This document shows positions 11,933-23,939 of a stretch of 64,000 nt of DNA, piece by piece. The notes under the pieces are model-generated. The model searched no databases. It was not told the origin of the DNA and saw nothing but the letters and a program-made list of their open reading frames with translations. Location: the NCBI GenBank assembly GCA_033002965.1, contig JAURVB010013289.1, positions 62,001-126,000 on the forward strand, given 5' to 3'. A program made the translations under genes and the position numbers. The DNA is from Piper betle. Taxonomy: Eukaryota > Streptophyta > Magnoliopsida > Piperales > Piperaceae. Numbering within the stretch: the stretch's first letter is position 1; each line of letters starts with the position of its first letter.

Positions 11933-13804
11933 TTAGATCACAACTTGTTCAGTACCACGGCCATACCGGTCCAGCTTCTCAGCAGCTATCTCCTCTCTCA
12001 TTGTCTTAACGAGCTCAAGAATTTTGGGGTTATGGAAACGATCATAAACATACTTCCTCTCCTCAGCTTGAATTTCTTTAATCGCGCTTGGATATGGGTG
12101 TTCGGGGGGTCTCTTCCCCTGCATCCGCGCTATCTGCTTCAGTCGTTTGTAGGCTTGTATCTTCCCTTTCTTTTCTGCCCGATATTCCATCTGCACAAGT
12201 TTTCAATTAGTTTAGGAAATTCAACACCCTAACGTTGCTTCAAAGAACACAGGATCTGTTGCAGAAATAATATCATAATAACATTGCGAGCCAGAAAGAA
12301 GTAACAGCAGCAGAAAAAAAACCCAAAGTACAAACTCAGTGGGTGACATACATCAGCAACGGCCATTGCTTCCTCCTCGCCAAATCCCCTTTCTTTCAAC
12401 TCCAGCACTCGCCAACCAAAAACTCGTCCTGGGTGAGGATCATACCCGTTGAACCTGTAGGCAAGAAGACCATTCTCAGTAAAAATGGCATCAATTATCC
12501 AAAGCTCAACTTTGCTGAACTAAAATTTCCTAAGAAGCTCCAATCATTCTTTCATTGTAGAGAGATGGAATTATACTACGGAGCACGTAGGAAAACAAAA
12601 CCATTTGCAAAAAAACGTGGATAGTTAAGTACAACAAAAAATTTCAAAGATCATCATGCCAACCAGTAGATGTCCCATTTTGCATCATCATAGCATTACA
12701 AGAACACAACAATTATAGCAAAATCAACTTGAAAATGAGGATAGAAGCCAAAAAAAAGAAGCAAAAGCATATGCATACAGTACTCCAAAATTTCAATAGC
12801 TAGGCAATTTTCCAATGATAAACCACAAAAATTAGAACTCTCAAGAAAGGAAAATAACGAAATATAAGTATCCCAATATGAGTTACCTTATGGCTACTTC
12901 ATGCTTAGCATCTGGGTACATTTTGTTGAACTTCCTCACATAAATATCCTCAGGAAGAGTAATAGGCTCAAGTTTCATGTCCGTACGAGGAAATGTTACT
13001 GGAGGTGCCCTGCAGAATATTACAAGAACTAGGTGTAAGTTTCCAATAAGCAATTCACACAAATCACCAGAACTATTTCCCAAATCTACCATAACATACA
13101 GGTGTGATGCATCTTCAAACAATGTAACTCTGAACGAACTCAAGTGGTAAGTTCTTTTATTTCCTCATACTTGAAAGTTAAGGAATAGTAAAAAAAATCA
13201 CCAATCGATATCATATTCCATCATCTTAATAAATTCTTGATCATCCAAAGCTCTAAAAGGTGGGTAGCAAAGAATTTTTCGCCACGCAAACTAGCAATAG
13301 AACGAACTCAAGTGAAAAATTCTTTTATTTCTTCAGACTTGATGGAATTTAAGGAACCCAAAACAAATTTCAGAATCCTATTCCACCATCTTAATTAATT
13401 CTCAATCATGCAAGCCTGTGCAAAGAAATTGGCAAATACATTTTTCCGCGCGAGTGGTAAAAGTGATATCTGAATAAAACCTTCACCACCATGTTTAATT
13501 ATAGCATATTTTTTCTCCATACAACTCCACTCAGGTCACTTGATCATCAAAATTAAGAGTTAACACATAGCTTTGAAGCACACCTTTTGGATAAAAAATT
13601 AGATTTTTTTCCAAAAACTAATTTCATCTAGAAACCAGAAAGAAAGAACTTCTGCAGAAGAAGAAAGGAAACCAATATAAGATACAAGCCAAAGATTAGG
13701 ATAACCTACTCTTCCATAGCTTTGAGCCAAATAGGTTTGGCCTTGGCGAGACCCTTGACGAGCTTCCTCGTTTTTGTCAGCAAGTCCCCTCTTGTGAGCG
13801 ACAT
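11933..13804 (-). CDS. mS23: mitochondrial small-subunit ribosomal protein mS23-like
   Basis: Four coding exons on the minus strand, all with GT-AG borders: 13710-13804, 12887-13009, 12352-12454 and 11933-12190. They join to 579 nt, 192 residues, with no frame problem. The product starts MSLTRGDLLTKTRKLVKGLA, contains APPVTFPR and PEDIYVRKF, a region GYDPHPGRVFGWRVLELKE, and ends with a basic/acidic helical stretch (AYKRLKQIAR, then AIKEIQAEERKYVYDRFHNP). This is the pattern I associate with plant mS23, a component of the mitochondrial 28S-like small subunit. A 5' UTR intron (13826-13972) is suggested by CACGGGAG|GTGATT and CTGGCAG|AGTTTT. The family name rests on memory of homologues; the gene model itself is strong. 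Confidence 0.8.
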
Positions 13805-14197
13805 TTTCCTTTCCCACCCAAAACTCTGCCAGGTAGGAAGAATCTCGTTTACAAAGTAGAAGAAAGGAAATAACATAAAGAACTCATCTTTTTTACAAAG
13901 GAACAAGAAGATTCAATCTTCAGATCTTGATCGTTCCAAGAGCAAGAGATTGAGAGGAAGAACAAGAATCACCTCCCGTGATCACGGAACGGCGCCGGCG
14001 AGGTAGAGATCAACTGTAGAGGGGGCTGCCCACCCACCCTCCAAGCCAGGTCGGGAACGACGCCGGCGACAACGAGGAAATAAAGAGAGGGGGAGTGGGG
14101 GAATTGATGGAAAAATTGTACTGGGCTTTTCTTTCTCGGCAACCATGAATTTCATGTTTTTTTTACATTAAAAAAAACTTTGTGTGTGTGTATTTAA

Positions 14198-15121
14198 CAG
14201 GTTACGTGAATGGGAATCGGAATCGGTTTTCTAGGGAGTCGGAATCGGAATTAGAATCGGTCTGAATCGGCCAAGAATCGGTCTGAATCGGCCAAGAATC
14301 GGTTTAGTTGAATCGGTCTAAATTAATTTAATCGGTCATATATAATAATTTGACAATTTATAATATAAATATATTAAAATTGGGTATTAATGTTATTTTG
14401 ATATTATTCTGTGTATTATAGTTTCTGATATTTTTAAATATTTTTTAAGATTTTTTTTAAATTATTTAGAATTAATTATTATTTTTGACTCGAGTTAGAC
14501 TCGAGTCAACTTTTAATTACGAGAATGCCACTCTTTACCCACGCCGCCGCCGGCCCGGTCGGCGGCGAGTCCTCGCGGCGGCGATGTCGGAGGATGTCGG
14601 CAGCCCGGTCGGACGCAGCGGCCCGTAGCCGGCGGCGAGACCGGCCCGGAGCGGCGGCGAGTCGGCGGCGAGTTGCGGCGATTCGTGCGTCACAGCCCGA
14701 TTCGGTCCGGCCACACTTCGGCAGCGACGTTGCGAGGTCGGCGGCGAGGTCGGTAGCCCGGTCGGCGGCGAGCCCGGAGTCGGGGAGCCCGGCGGAGGGC
14801 GGAAACTGGGCGGCGGCGGCGGCGGCGTGGAGGGAGTGAGTTTGATTTTAGGTTTTTAAAATACAAATTACCATTTTACCCATGCTTAAATAATTTAATA
14901 AAAATCATACCTAGGGTATTTTAGTAATTTTATTAAAAAAACCGATTCCGATTTAAATCGGCCGATTCTCGATTCTGATTTAAATCAGTCGGAATCGGCC
15001 GAACTCGGCCGATTCTGAGGCCGATTCGGGGCCAACCGAGTCGGCCCCAAAATCGGATCGGCATCGCGCCGATCCATTAAATCGGCCTATTCCGCACGGA
15101 ATCGGCTGATTCACAACAGAG
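14198..15121 (+). mobile_element. hAT-like non-autonomous transposon, copy 1
   Basis: The left end CAGGTTACGTGAATGGG and the reverse complement of the right end CTCTGTTGTGAATCAGCC are imperfect terminal inverted repeats, followed inward by many AATCGG words (CCGATT at the right side). Flanking 8-bp sequences GTATTTAA (14190-14197) and GTATTGAA (15122-15129) agree at 7 of 8 bases, consistent with the 8-bp target duplication of hAT elements. The interior has an AT-rich part, a GACTCGAGTC-type palindrome near 14489-14505, a GC-rich GGCGGCGAG part (14540-14840) and no transposase. An inverted relative lies at 45274-46100. The open frame at 14525-14839 is low-complexity and unlikely to be a gene. 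Confidence 0.8.
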
Positions 15122-16464
15122 GTATTGAATGCCTGTTACAGTTTGAATTTTTTTCTTTAAAAAAAATGGCGTGCTTTGGGAAATGTTTGGTTTTGAGGTT
15201 TGCTGCAATGCCCTCCTCATAGCCTCACAATTGAAATCCGTATTTATCAGAATTTTAAATAGCAGAAAAAATCCGTATACTGTGTTCAAAGCAAAAATTT
15301 TCGCCATTTTAACAATTTGCTCTGATACCCAAAAAATAGAAAAAAGAAGATTGGGCATTGATTTTTCGTGTAGATAATTATTCCTGTCCAATCCTACCAC
15401 CTATAAAACAAATAGACGTAAGTCTTAGCCTCTAGGGCAAATAGCTATAAGAACTATGAATTGTGTAAAAAGTGAGTCAAGTTGCAAGGTAAATATTATT
15501 TGTTTAGGTGAGTAGTTGCAGATACGTATGATAAATTAAGGATTTCCTTAAAAAACCATAAATATAGTTATTTTAGCAGAAGGAGATTCTATAGGAGAGA
15601 AAAATTTAGATAAATTGCACCTAATATAACTTTTATAAGTTACATTTCTACTTTAAATCTTTTTAGCGAATCTCAAATAATAAAGTCTATATACGTAAGA
15701 AGAAGTGGGTATAAACAAGTGGTTGATAAATTTATATATTTTTTAACATTAATATAACATATTATTATGTTTTTTTGAATAAAATGTGTTATTTTAAAAA
15801 ATATTTAAAAATCATATTTATTTCAATTACTTTTATAATCAATACGAAAAAATATATAAAATGAATTAATTTAGAAATGTTCTATTTATTTAATTTTATA
15901 TTTATCTATATAAAGCATAAATAGTGAGATCCCCTAAATTATTTCAGATATAAACTATAGCTAATATAACAAGCTATTTGACATACGTTTGTGTTTATAG
16001 CTTCCAAGGCTCTGCAAAGCTACTGACAAATAAAGTTTACACATGATACGATTCGCGACCTACAAGGCTGCAATCCTAAGTTTTTGAAATGTATAAAAAA
16101 TGTTTACCTTTTAATGGAAGAGCTAAGGTAGTTCCCCACCATCGCCTCGTTAGTTCTAGCATTTGCTACACATAGGTCAGAGGGCAGAAGATTAATAAAG
16201 GAATAAACTTTTTTTCCGTGCAAAGAATACATTCCATAGACTTTACCCCCAATTAGAACGTAGCCAACGAGCACCCAAATGTAAACGCATGTTACATGTA
16301 ACTCACTAATAAATTGAACAAAAAACAGATTACATGGGACAGAGTTTATCCAGACTTTCCCAAGTTCTAACGGAGGGAACAGCCTGATTCGTTCAGCGAT
16401 CTCTTCATATCGCAATGGATACACCTACCTGCAATCAAAACTGGATGGCAACCAACTACCGTGC
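15122..16464. other. non-coding; possible Copia PBS remnant
   Basis: No gene is supported. At 15317-15330 the minus strand reads GGGTATCAGAGCAA, close to the initiator-Met PBS word, followed 10 bases later by an ATG on the same strand; this may mark the start of a decayed Copia element with no recognisable gag. The rest is AT-rich. The minus-strand open frame at 16104-16424 lies in the likely 3' flank of NSA2 and shows no domain. Confidence 0.35.
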
Positions 16465-19255
16465 TCAGACAAGTAGCACCGCATTTATGCAGCCATCATT
16501 CTCCGGATTATTTGTAACTTGTGCATACTTACCTGCAATCGTCAATTAAAATCAATAATGACAATTTCTAACTATTAAATTGACTAAACTGCAATACGTT
16601 TCCAAGAGAAGGGTCCTCACCCCACACAACTTTTCCAGCAGGCGTTACCAAGCCAAGTTCGCTCACATTTACCTGCAGGCATGATATGGTATATCAGTAC
16701 TTTAAAAAAACAAAACAAACATCTTTGGATTAAAGGGAAGACAGCATGCATGAAAAGTATTCTGCAAAGTCCAAACAGAACTTCTAACCGACCAACCTCA
16801 ATGATGGTTCCCTTTGTCACGACTCCTAGGGAAGTATACATTGGGCCATTAGGATTCTTTTTAATTCCAATTATTTCCAAGTTAAATGTACACTTGAGCT
16901 CTGGGTGAGTAACATGGGCTTTGTTAAAACGTAAGCCTGTTGGACGAATGAATCGCTCGTACTTGGGAGGTTTCCTTGTGAATCCCGGCCCCACAAAAGT
17001 GACTTTAGTAACCATTCTTTTCCACTGCTTTGCTGAATAAGCAGACCAGTGAAAAGAGTTAATACACAATCAGGTACAGCTAAGTGTTCCTAATATTGGC
17101 AAGTCAATTAAAGAAAAGAGAAGCAGAAAAGTCTTCATAATTTTGTTAATCAAACAGCAATACTATTAATAAAAAATCACATTTAACAAAAAAGAATATT
17201 ACTTTTTCTCTTCCCAGATCTGATGACTCGGAACATCTCATCTTCAGCCACAGGTCTCACCTGCAAAAATAAACATTCAGCATAATGAGCATCTTCTCCC
17301 CATCCAAATTATCCCAAAACGTGGTTGAGGACATGGTTCCCAATAAAGAGGATACATTAAGAGGCTACATTAAATAAACCACATATACCTTGGGTAGCGG
17401 AACCTCCCATTTACCAGCTTTTTCTTTCCTTTTTTGTTTTATTGTGTTGCTAAGAACCTGCATCAACAAGAAGATTTATACACCAACTAACAAAATAAAA
17501 TTTATACTCTAAAATTGAAAATGGTACCACAACAATCCAAGACAGAAAGTGCAAACCTTTGCACGAGTAGTTGTTTCACGATCAAGCAGATAGGCAGGAA
17601 TAGCTCCATCGTGAACTTTGTCATCCACCTTTCGCCGAGTTGAAGATTCCTCGTGCACGGCAAGACTGTTTTAAGGTAAGATTCATTACAGGAAATATAC
17701 AGTAGCAAAATGGATTACATTCACAAAGATATACCCATTGACTTCTTCAAACTTTCACATTGAAAACACTATGTTAAAATACAAAATAAAAATTACGCTA
17801 GACACTACTTCGAAAATAGTACATTCCATACATGCAAAACAAGTCGAAACATGATTGATGGAAAAATGTCTGTTAAAAGGCTAAGGTATATTAAAAGTTA
17901 TGATGGTTAGATTCTTTTAGGAAATATAAAAAAGGGACAGTTACTGAAGGAAATATCTATGCTTGGAAAGAATTCAGAACAAATCAATACGACATCAAAA
18001 TAGATACCAAACTCAACCCTATTTCCACCAATTGATTCAGAGTTCAGGACAAAAAGAATATACTAACAGCTCAACAAGTGAACATTATAGCATAAAAAGA
18101 GACACTGAATGTAAAAAATGGTCAAACTAAGGAGTCGAGCAGTTTCACTTAACAGTAGAAAAAAAATTAAATAGACTAGAGAAGCTTAGGAACCATTTTA
18201 CAGTATACTCACTATTAATGATTCTAAGGGGATGGTTCAGTGAAATTGGCAATCTCATTTGCATTGGTGAATCTGGACAGTATCAGTTTTTCAGGTGTGA
18301 ATAGTATTCACATAATTTTTACACAATTCACAGTAGTCCAGCCCAAAAAACACTACAAGCCAGTTACTCAGATTACACACCTCCCAAATTCTGATTCACA
18401 AGCTTATAGGCCTATGAAATAAAAGAAATAAGAAATTAACACTAGATTAACAACTTAAACTCGTTCACATGTGTAATGTTATTCGCAATAGATTTACCAT
18501 GAAATACTACCCTCCCCTAATTGTCCTAAAAGTCGCATTCTTCGAAAGTGGGCTAAAGGGATAATCACCACATTACGGAGGCCACCTCCTATGCCACTCG
18601 AGCAAATCAAAATTCTTATATTTTGACACAACTCTTGCTCAATTTTATTACAAGCACATCAAACAAGGTGAAACTCGTGAACTATACCTCCATACAAAAA
18701 CATGATGAAAAATACAAGCACGAAAAAAAACAGAGACTTAAATTATCTAATAATGAACTTACGTTTTCTTCATCAGCGCCTTCTCCGCATAACGCTTCTT
18801 TGCAAACATCTTTCCTTTGATACCAAGCGCCTGAAAAGAAAACATTTAGTATACAAAAACACACTAATGTATCATTCAAGAACATAACAAACTCAATCGA
18901 CAGCCAACAAACACATACCTATATTTATTCCAGAAATTTGGAATCTTCATTGTGAAAGTAAAAATACAAATTCATGGACGAAGGTTAACAAAATAAAAAG
19001 AAAAAATCGAAATTCACTCAAAAGCACGCACCTTTTGCGCAAAGGAGGAGCGCTTGTGGACCTCGCGGGCCTCCTTCTTGCGCTTGCGCTCGAAGTGGTC
19101 GGGGCGGAAGCCATGGCGCTTCTGGTGCAGCTCTATGTGATCCCCCTGCGGCTGCTCACGAACAACACATCTCAATTAAAGAGACAGAGAGATACATTGA
19201 CAAACACAAGAATCAAGGTAGTCTCCGGGGAGGGAGAAGAGTGGAGACGAACCAT
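16465..19255 (-). CDS. NSA2: NSA2 (TINP1) ribosome biogenesis protein
   Basis: Nine coding exons on the minus strand: 19253-19255, 19032-19151, 18763-18830, 17557-17665, 17389-17457, 17203-17260, 16797-17032, 16621-16672 and 16465-16532. They join without frame error to 783 nt, 260 residues, the usual length of plant NSA2. The protein begins [17 protein letters not shown], has the very basic N-terminal half ([16 protein letters not shown]), and the eS8-like fold in the C-terminal half ([56 protein letters not shown]). NSA2 acts in the nucleolus in 27S pre-rRNA processing and 60S assembly. Exon 1 supplies only the ATG, directly followed by a GTTCGT donor. The last exon starts with GTAAGT, itself donor-like. 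No lesion is seen, so it should be functional. Confidence 0.95.
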
Positions 19256-20520
19256 GGCGGCTTCCGATGACCTAACGGCGTTCTTCCCCGACCGATTTTG
19301 TTGTGCGGCGCAGATATGGTACGTCAATAATAATAATAAAATAATGGTAAGCAGAAAAAGATATGGACCTTAAAGCCCAATGGGCCTAGCTATCACCTAA
19401 ATAGGGCCCATCATAAGTCGTCGTGGACTCGTGGTGCACAGCATAAATACGGCCACTTTATCTATTCTGTTAATTTGATTAAGTAATCAAAATCGAGAAT
19501 TTTTTGGTCACCATTATTGCAGTACACACCCGTGATATTTTAAATTTAATGAATGGAATATTTTTAGGGAAAAAAATATTCCATTTATTAATAATAACTC
19601 ACTTATTATAAAAGTAGCCAATTTATATCTATTAATGAATTTAAAATATTTCACACTAGATATCTGCCTTTTTATTAAAAGAGAAATATTTTTGAACACG
19701 ACCTTAAATGTAATTTTTAAATCAATAAATTATTTAAAAAGTAATGCAAATATTCCAATAACAATAAAGTTTTTAATTAGTAATGCTCTCTGATTATAAG
19801 ATACTTTCAACCCATAATAAAATATTATTTTTTACCATTACTATAATTGATTATAGCCTAGATAAATAATTCAGACCTTTGTGTTACCATTTACATATAT
19901 TTAATTTTCTTAAATAAAATAAATCTTTATTTCTATTCTTCTTCTTCAACCAATCAAGGATAAAGTAAGAACAAATTTAATAAACACTGTACAATACATG
20001 CAGCCATAGATTTGATTGGCTTATTTTTTATCCAATGGACGAGCAAATGCACAGCAATACCTGCAGTTGGGGAAATTTTTTATGCGACGTGTGTACATTT
20101 AAAATTAATATGTTTTTAATTTTAATTTTATTTTTTATTAACCTATTTAATCTTTTTATTTTTTAGATAATTATTTCAAATTTATTTTTTATAATATAAT
20201 CAAATTTTAAATTATCAGTTTCGAATATACTAAATTGGTTCGGGTAAGATAATAAAAATTTAAATAGTAAATAATCAGGTATATTAAGTGTGGGTTTAAG
20301 TAATTGACGGGTGATACGTGGTTTTTAAGTCATTGACGGGTTTAATACGAGACAGACACGTCTAAACAGCGAGGAAGACGGGTGTGGATGGGTTTTGTTT
20401 TTTTTAACGCAACTATATTGGTTTGATCCACTACTTAGGAATAAGAGTTGCAAGCAAAATGACAGCAATTACCATTCACGTACGTTACGTGCCCTGGTTC
20501 TGGACTCAAGAGCCCGTCTC
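19256..20520. other. NSA2 5' flank and AT-rich spacer
   Basis: The first ~80 bases are likely NSA2 5' UTR. The rest is AT-rich. Two direct copies of TAAGT(A/C)ATTGACGGGT lie near 20293 and 20326. No gene is seen; the minus frame at 19514-19699 is AT-rich and featureless. Confidence 0.45.
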
Positions 20521-20527
20521 CTCGTAG

Positions 20528-20790
20528 ATGTTGTCAGCGTTAACCTCTGAGTGTCAACATTGTTTAGCAGCCAGCGGCGGCGCTCACTCCACCGCCGCCG
20601 GCGCGCCGGCCCCCGAAATGTGGCGCTCTACGCTTCTCTCTTTGAACTCTGTTCTTCGCGACGAGACCTACCTGCCCTCCTCCGAGCTCACGCCCGCGTC
20701 ATCGCCGCCGGCGCCGCCTCCCACGACTTTATCCGGACCAAGCTCGTCGCCGCCTATCTACGATTGGTTCTGGACGATTGGAGAAATTTA
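20528..20790 (+). pseudogene. N-terminal fragment of a PPR protein
   Basis: In frame 1 from 20551 the translation includes LYASLFELCSSRRDLPALLR and HARVIAAGAASHDFIRTKLV, the usual opening of plant PLS-type pentatricopeptide repeat proteins (cysteine-containing first helix, then HARVI..G and RTKLVAAYLR). The only nearby ATG (20528) is out of frame by one, so the start seems frame-shifted. After AAYLR the match ends and ordinary AT-rich sequence follows; none of the later repeats is present. GC content is far above the surroundings. It is either a truncated duplicate or a gene cut by rearrangement. Confidence 0.65.
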
Positions 20791-21049
20791 ACAGCGCTGT
20801 TTATAGACGATAAGAGGGGTAAAAACTATGGTTGGAGGTCTCCATCCACGTGCAAAATGTGAATAACTGCATCAGCAATGGAGTGTGCCTTGTGGCAACT
20901 TATCGACAACGAGTTGTAGTTATCATTCCTTGAAAATTGACCTTCTTTACATCCATTTTTGTTCAGCATTCAGCTATAGTGTTGTTCAGCATGTGTTGTA
21001 AAAGGCTGATACCGTTAGGTAATAACACCCGGTAGATTTTTTAAGTTGC

Positions 21050-21640
21050 ATGTGGAAATTTGCTGAGAAAATTCTCAAAATTAGAGATTAATAATAATAA
21101 ATATAAAATATGGGAAAATAATATCTGAGAAATAAAATAAAATAAAATTAAAAGAATAAAAATTTAACGTAAAAAACCCTCTTTTCTCGAGAGTAAAAAC
21201 CACAGGCCAATAACGAGTAATTTACTTCTTTAATTAAAGATTATATCCATCAAACATATTGACATTATAAGAAGATCTCACCCAACCTATATTATTGAGA
21301 TTATAACCCAACCTATACTATTGAGATTATAAAATTTCTCTCTCAATACTCCGTATAAGTTTAAACTCAAAAATAATATTTTCCCCTCTTCTTATCTACA
21401 TATCTTTTTTCTTTTTCTCTCACATCTTCTCTTAGTCTATTTTATAATGAGATAAATAAGATTCATATTTATAGTGATAGTTTAAGACCACCTTCATCTT
21501 CTATGGAACAATAAATAGTCACCATTCTTTGTATTTCGAGACTCCTTTAGTATTCTAAGTGTGATAATGGGCTACATATAATTAATATTCATAATAACAA
21601 ATATGAACACTCTAGTCCAAATTCTTCTTCTACTTGTAAA
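21050..21640 (-). mobile_element. Copia-like LTR fragment, copy 1
   Basis: 21305-21600 matches 24506-24785 in the same orientation. On the minus strand it has a TATA-like ACTATAAATATG near 21472, then a pyrimidine/purine-rich transcribed part (AGAGAAAAAGAAAA), ending with GTATTGAGAGAGAAA and TTTTATAATCTCAATAG. Further on (21130-21200) a GAGAAAAGAGGGTTTTTTACG word is typical of plant Copia LTR leader ends. No coding domains are attached. Confidence 0.45.
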
Positions 21641-22583
21641 TTACATAAGTCTATCACCTACATGTTAGTGCAAGTTTCCTCTGTTGCTTTCTACATAAGA
21701 GGACACCCTTTTATATAGAATCTTCGTGTTTATCTACAACTCCGGGAATATCTCATGCACGTCTCCAACAATATGCATATGATATTGGCATCCTTATCTC
21801 CACGCAGATGGGGCATATCTTCATGTCAATCATGCATATCTTTTGGAGTTAGTTGCAACCAACCTCCACCGTTGGCTAAAGATTGATCTTGATAACTATC
21901 AACATCATCATCATCCTTATCGGCAAATCCCCTCAAGCATATCCTTCCGTGCATGCTGGTTACATGGTCGAACCCTCCTAGTTTGAACCAACTAGTCTCG
22001 GCCAACAGTCCCCTCTCTTGGCGCTTTCAGTAAACTGCACACTCCAAATACTAGCATTAAAGCACTACTAGGCAACTCGACCCAAATACCATAATCTTGG
22101 TAATTTACTCGGTCATGTCCACATATATGTGCTCGTCCATGTACCGCTACACTACTTGTCTCGATATGTTGTTGTATTTAAATCGATACGCTCGGTCCAT
22201 CAACCTCGCTCTGCCGATATGCACGCTTGTAGTTGTTCAGCTAGTGTTCGGTCATCACACCCTACGAACTGCTACCTGGAACCTGTACGCCTCTGAGGTT
22301 TCCTCTTGCTAATATACCGACATGCTTGGTACAATTACCAATCATAATGCTGATATGCTCCATCGAGTACTAGTACTTTGCTCATTCCAAATCTTAGAAC
22401 TCGCTAGTACACCTTGGTCACACGACATGCTTCATCCACCACAGCTTGATATTTGCTTGCAACTCTAACGAGGACTAACACTGGTAAGTTGTTTCAACCA
22501 CTTGGATATCACCGACTATCCGTCTTGGACGTGGGATAACTAGGGACAAATGCCAAACCCTAGTTCCTAGCTCATCCAACGGA
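21641..22583. other. probable retroelement non-coding sequence
   Basis: No coding domain is seen. It lies between the Copia-like LTR fragment and the 3' end of a minus-strand Gypsy polyprotein, so it may be Gypsy 3' LTR, but I could not find LTR termini. Confidence 0.3.
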
Positions 22584-23939
22584 CTAGACCTGTAATAGTC
22601 CACCCCCACCAATGAGACCTGATGTCTTCATCGGAGGGTTAAGTCCTCCACAATACTTCTTGATCTTGCTCTCCAATTGCCACAAAACCCTATCCTTTTC
22701 CCAGCTAGCCTTGCTTCTCGGTTCCCCTTTCCACTTATTTTGTAAAACCTCCCTTTTTGGTGGCAACTTCACCAACTCCCATATATGAATCTTCTCCAAT
22801 GATGACATCTCATCTTTCATGGCGAACTCCCACTTAAGATGAGCGTTGTCACTTATAGCTTCATCATAAGACTCTGGTTCTCCTACATCAATATACAAAC
22901 TCCATCCGATCTTTTGAAGTCGTCAGGCAACGTGCCTATACTCCAATATCCTCCTATCTTTTGCCCAAATTGTTGTCGAACAATAGGGGAAGCTTCATTC
23001 AGATGAGCTCTCCTCAGATTGACCAAATCTTCATAGAAAGGTTCAATAAAACTAACGTAAAAAACTAGGTGAAGCTTGTACCCCCGTATCTTCTCCACCT
23101 CACAAGGACCATTATACCTTTGCACCAATACCCGATGCACCTCGGTACGCCTGATTTTCACCCAAATCAGTGGCTTGAGCTTCAGCTTTACTTTGTCCCC
23201 TACACTGAATGACAATGCCCTCGAGTTAGCATATCTCTTTATTTTACTCGTTGCCTCGACCAATGAATCCACTACCTCTCGTGCAGCTGGACACCATACT
23301 CCACCTCCCTACGGAGCAACTTCTAGTGGTGTAAGAGGTTGGTAGCCCGTAATAACTTCAAAAGGACTAAGCCCAGTAGCTGAATAACGATACAGTTTAA
23401 AATAAAACTGTACCACCTCAAGAAGATCCAACCAGTTCCTCCAACTGGCTGTGACGAAATGCCTCAATATATTTGCCCTCTCAATTTGCTCGTCAGACTG
23501 AGAATGATTAATTGAAATAATGTCGGTCAGGATGACAACACTCCTCCCACTTTCCTAATGAAGTATTCGACAGCAGTCTCGGTTGAGCACCCTGTGGTAT
23601 TGCTGCGAGTACAAGTACTTAGAAAACCGACCCACTAACCTTGCTAAAATTCCCTTTACACTAGGGAATCCAGACACCAAGTCCATTGAAATCGAGCTCC
23701 ATGGTCTCGAAGGTGTAGGTAGTGGCTACAACAACCCAGCCTCTAACCTTCTCTCCACCTTATCTTGCAGACCCACCAGACAAGATCTGACAAAAAATTT
23801 CATTATCAGCCTCTGTGAAAGTGGCCCAATCTTGTTACCCAGTAACCCCTCCAAATAGGGATCACCGACAACTTAGCGAGGATGATCGCCATTGCCACCT
23901 CCTTGCTGCACTTGACACAGAGTATGATATGGCCGTTGC
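22584..23939 (-). mobile_element. Ty3/Gypsy pol 3' part (integrase and chromodomain), degenerate
   Basis: Read on the minus strand from 23860: LVGLQDKVERRLEAGLL, PLPTPSRPWSSISMDLVSGFP, and RFSKYLYSQQ mark the integrase core; HSQSDEQIERAN (near 23490) is the HPQTDGQTE motif; YRYSATGLSPFEVITGYQPL follows; then RALSFSVGDKVKLKLKPLIW and VQRYNGPCEVEKI form the C-terminal DNA-binding part; EPRSKASWEKDRVLWQ is the end of the chromodomain. Several stop codons and frame changes (for example near 23540) show it is dead. A stretch of Copia RT interrupts the chromodomain (listed separately). RT and RNase H are missing: the fragment is cut at 23939 where LTR family 1 copy E begins. Confidence 0.85.
22730..22900 (-). 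mobile_element. Copia reverse-transcriptase N-terminus embedded in the Gypsy chromodomain
   Basis: The minus-strand translation GEPESYDEAISDNAHLKWEF, followed by AMKDEMSSLEKIHIWELVKL and VLQNKW, is the diagnostic N-terminal segment of Ty1/Copia RT (normally ...W..AM..E..SL..N.TWELV...). It passes in frame at about 22733 into KGEPRSKASWEKD of the Gypsy chromodomain. Both families carry an NKW-K or VKWKG word here, which could have served as short homology at the joint. Confidence 0.75.

Noticed and set aside
14525..14839. 104-codon Arg/Ala-rich frame
   Set aside because: GC-rich interior of the hAT-like element; not kept in copy 2.
16104..16424. 106-codon minus-strand frame downstream of NSA2
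   Set aside because: No domain, lies beyond the NSA2 stop and likely in its 3' region; composition is not convincing.
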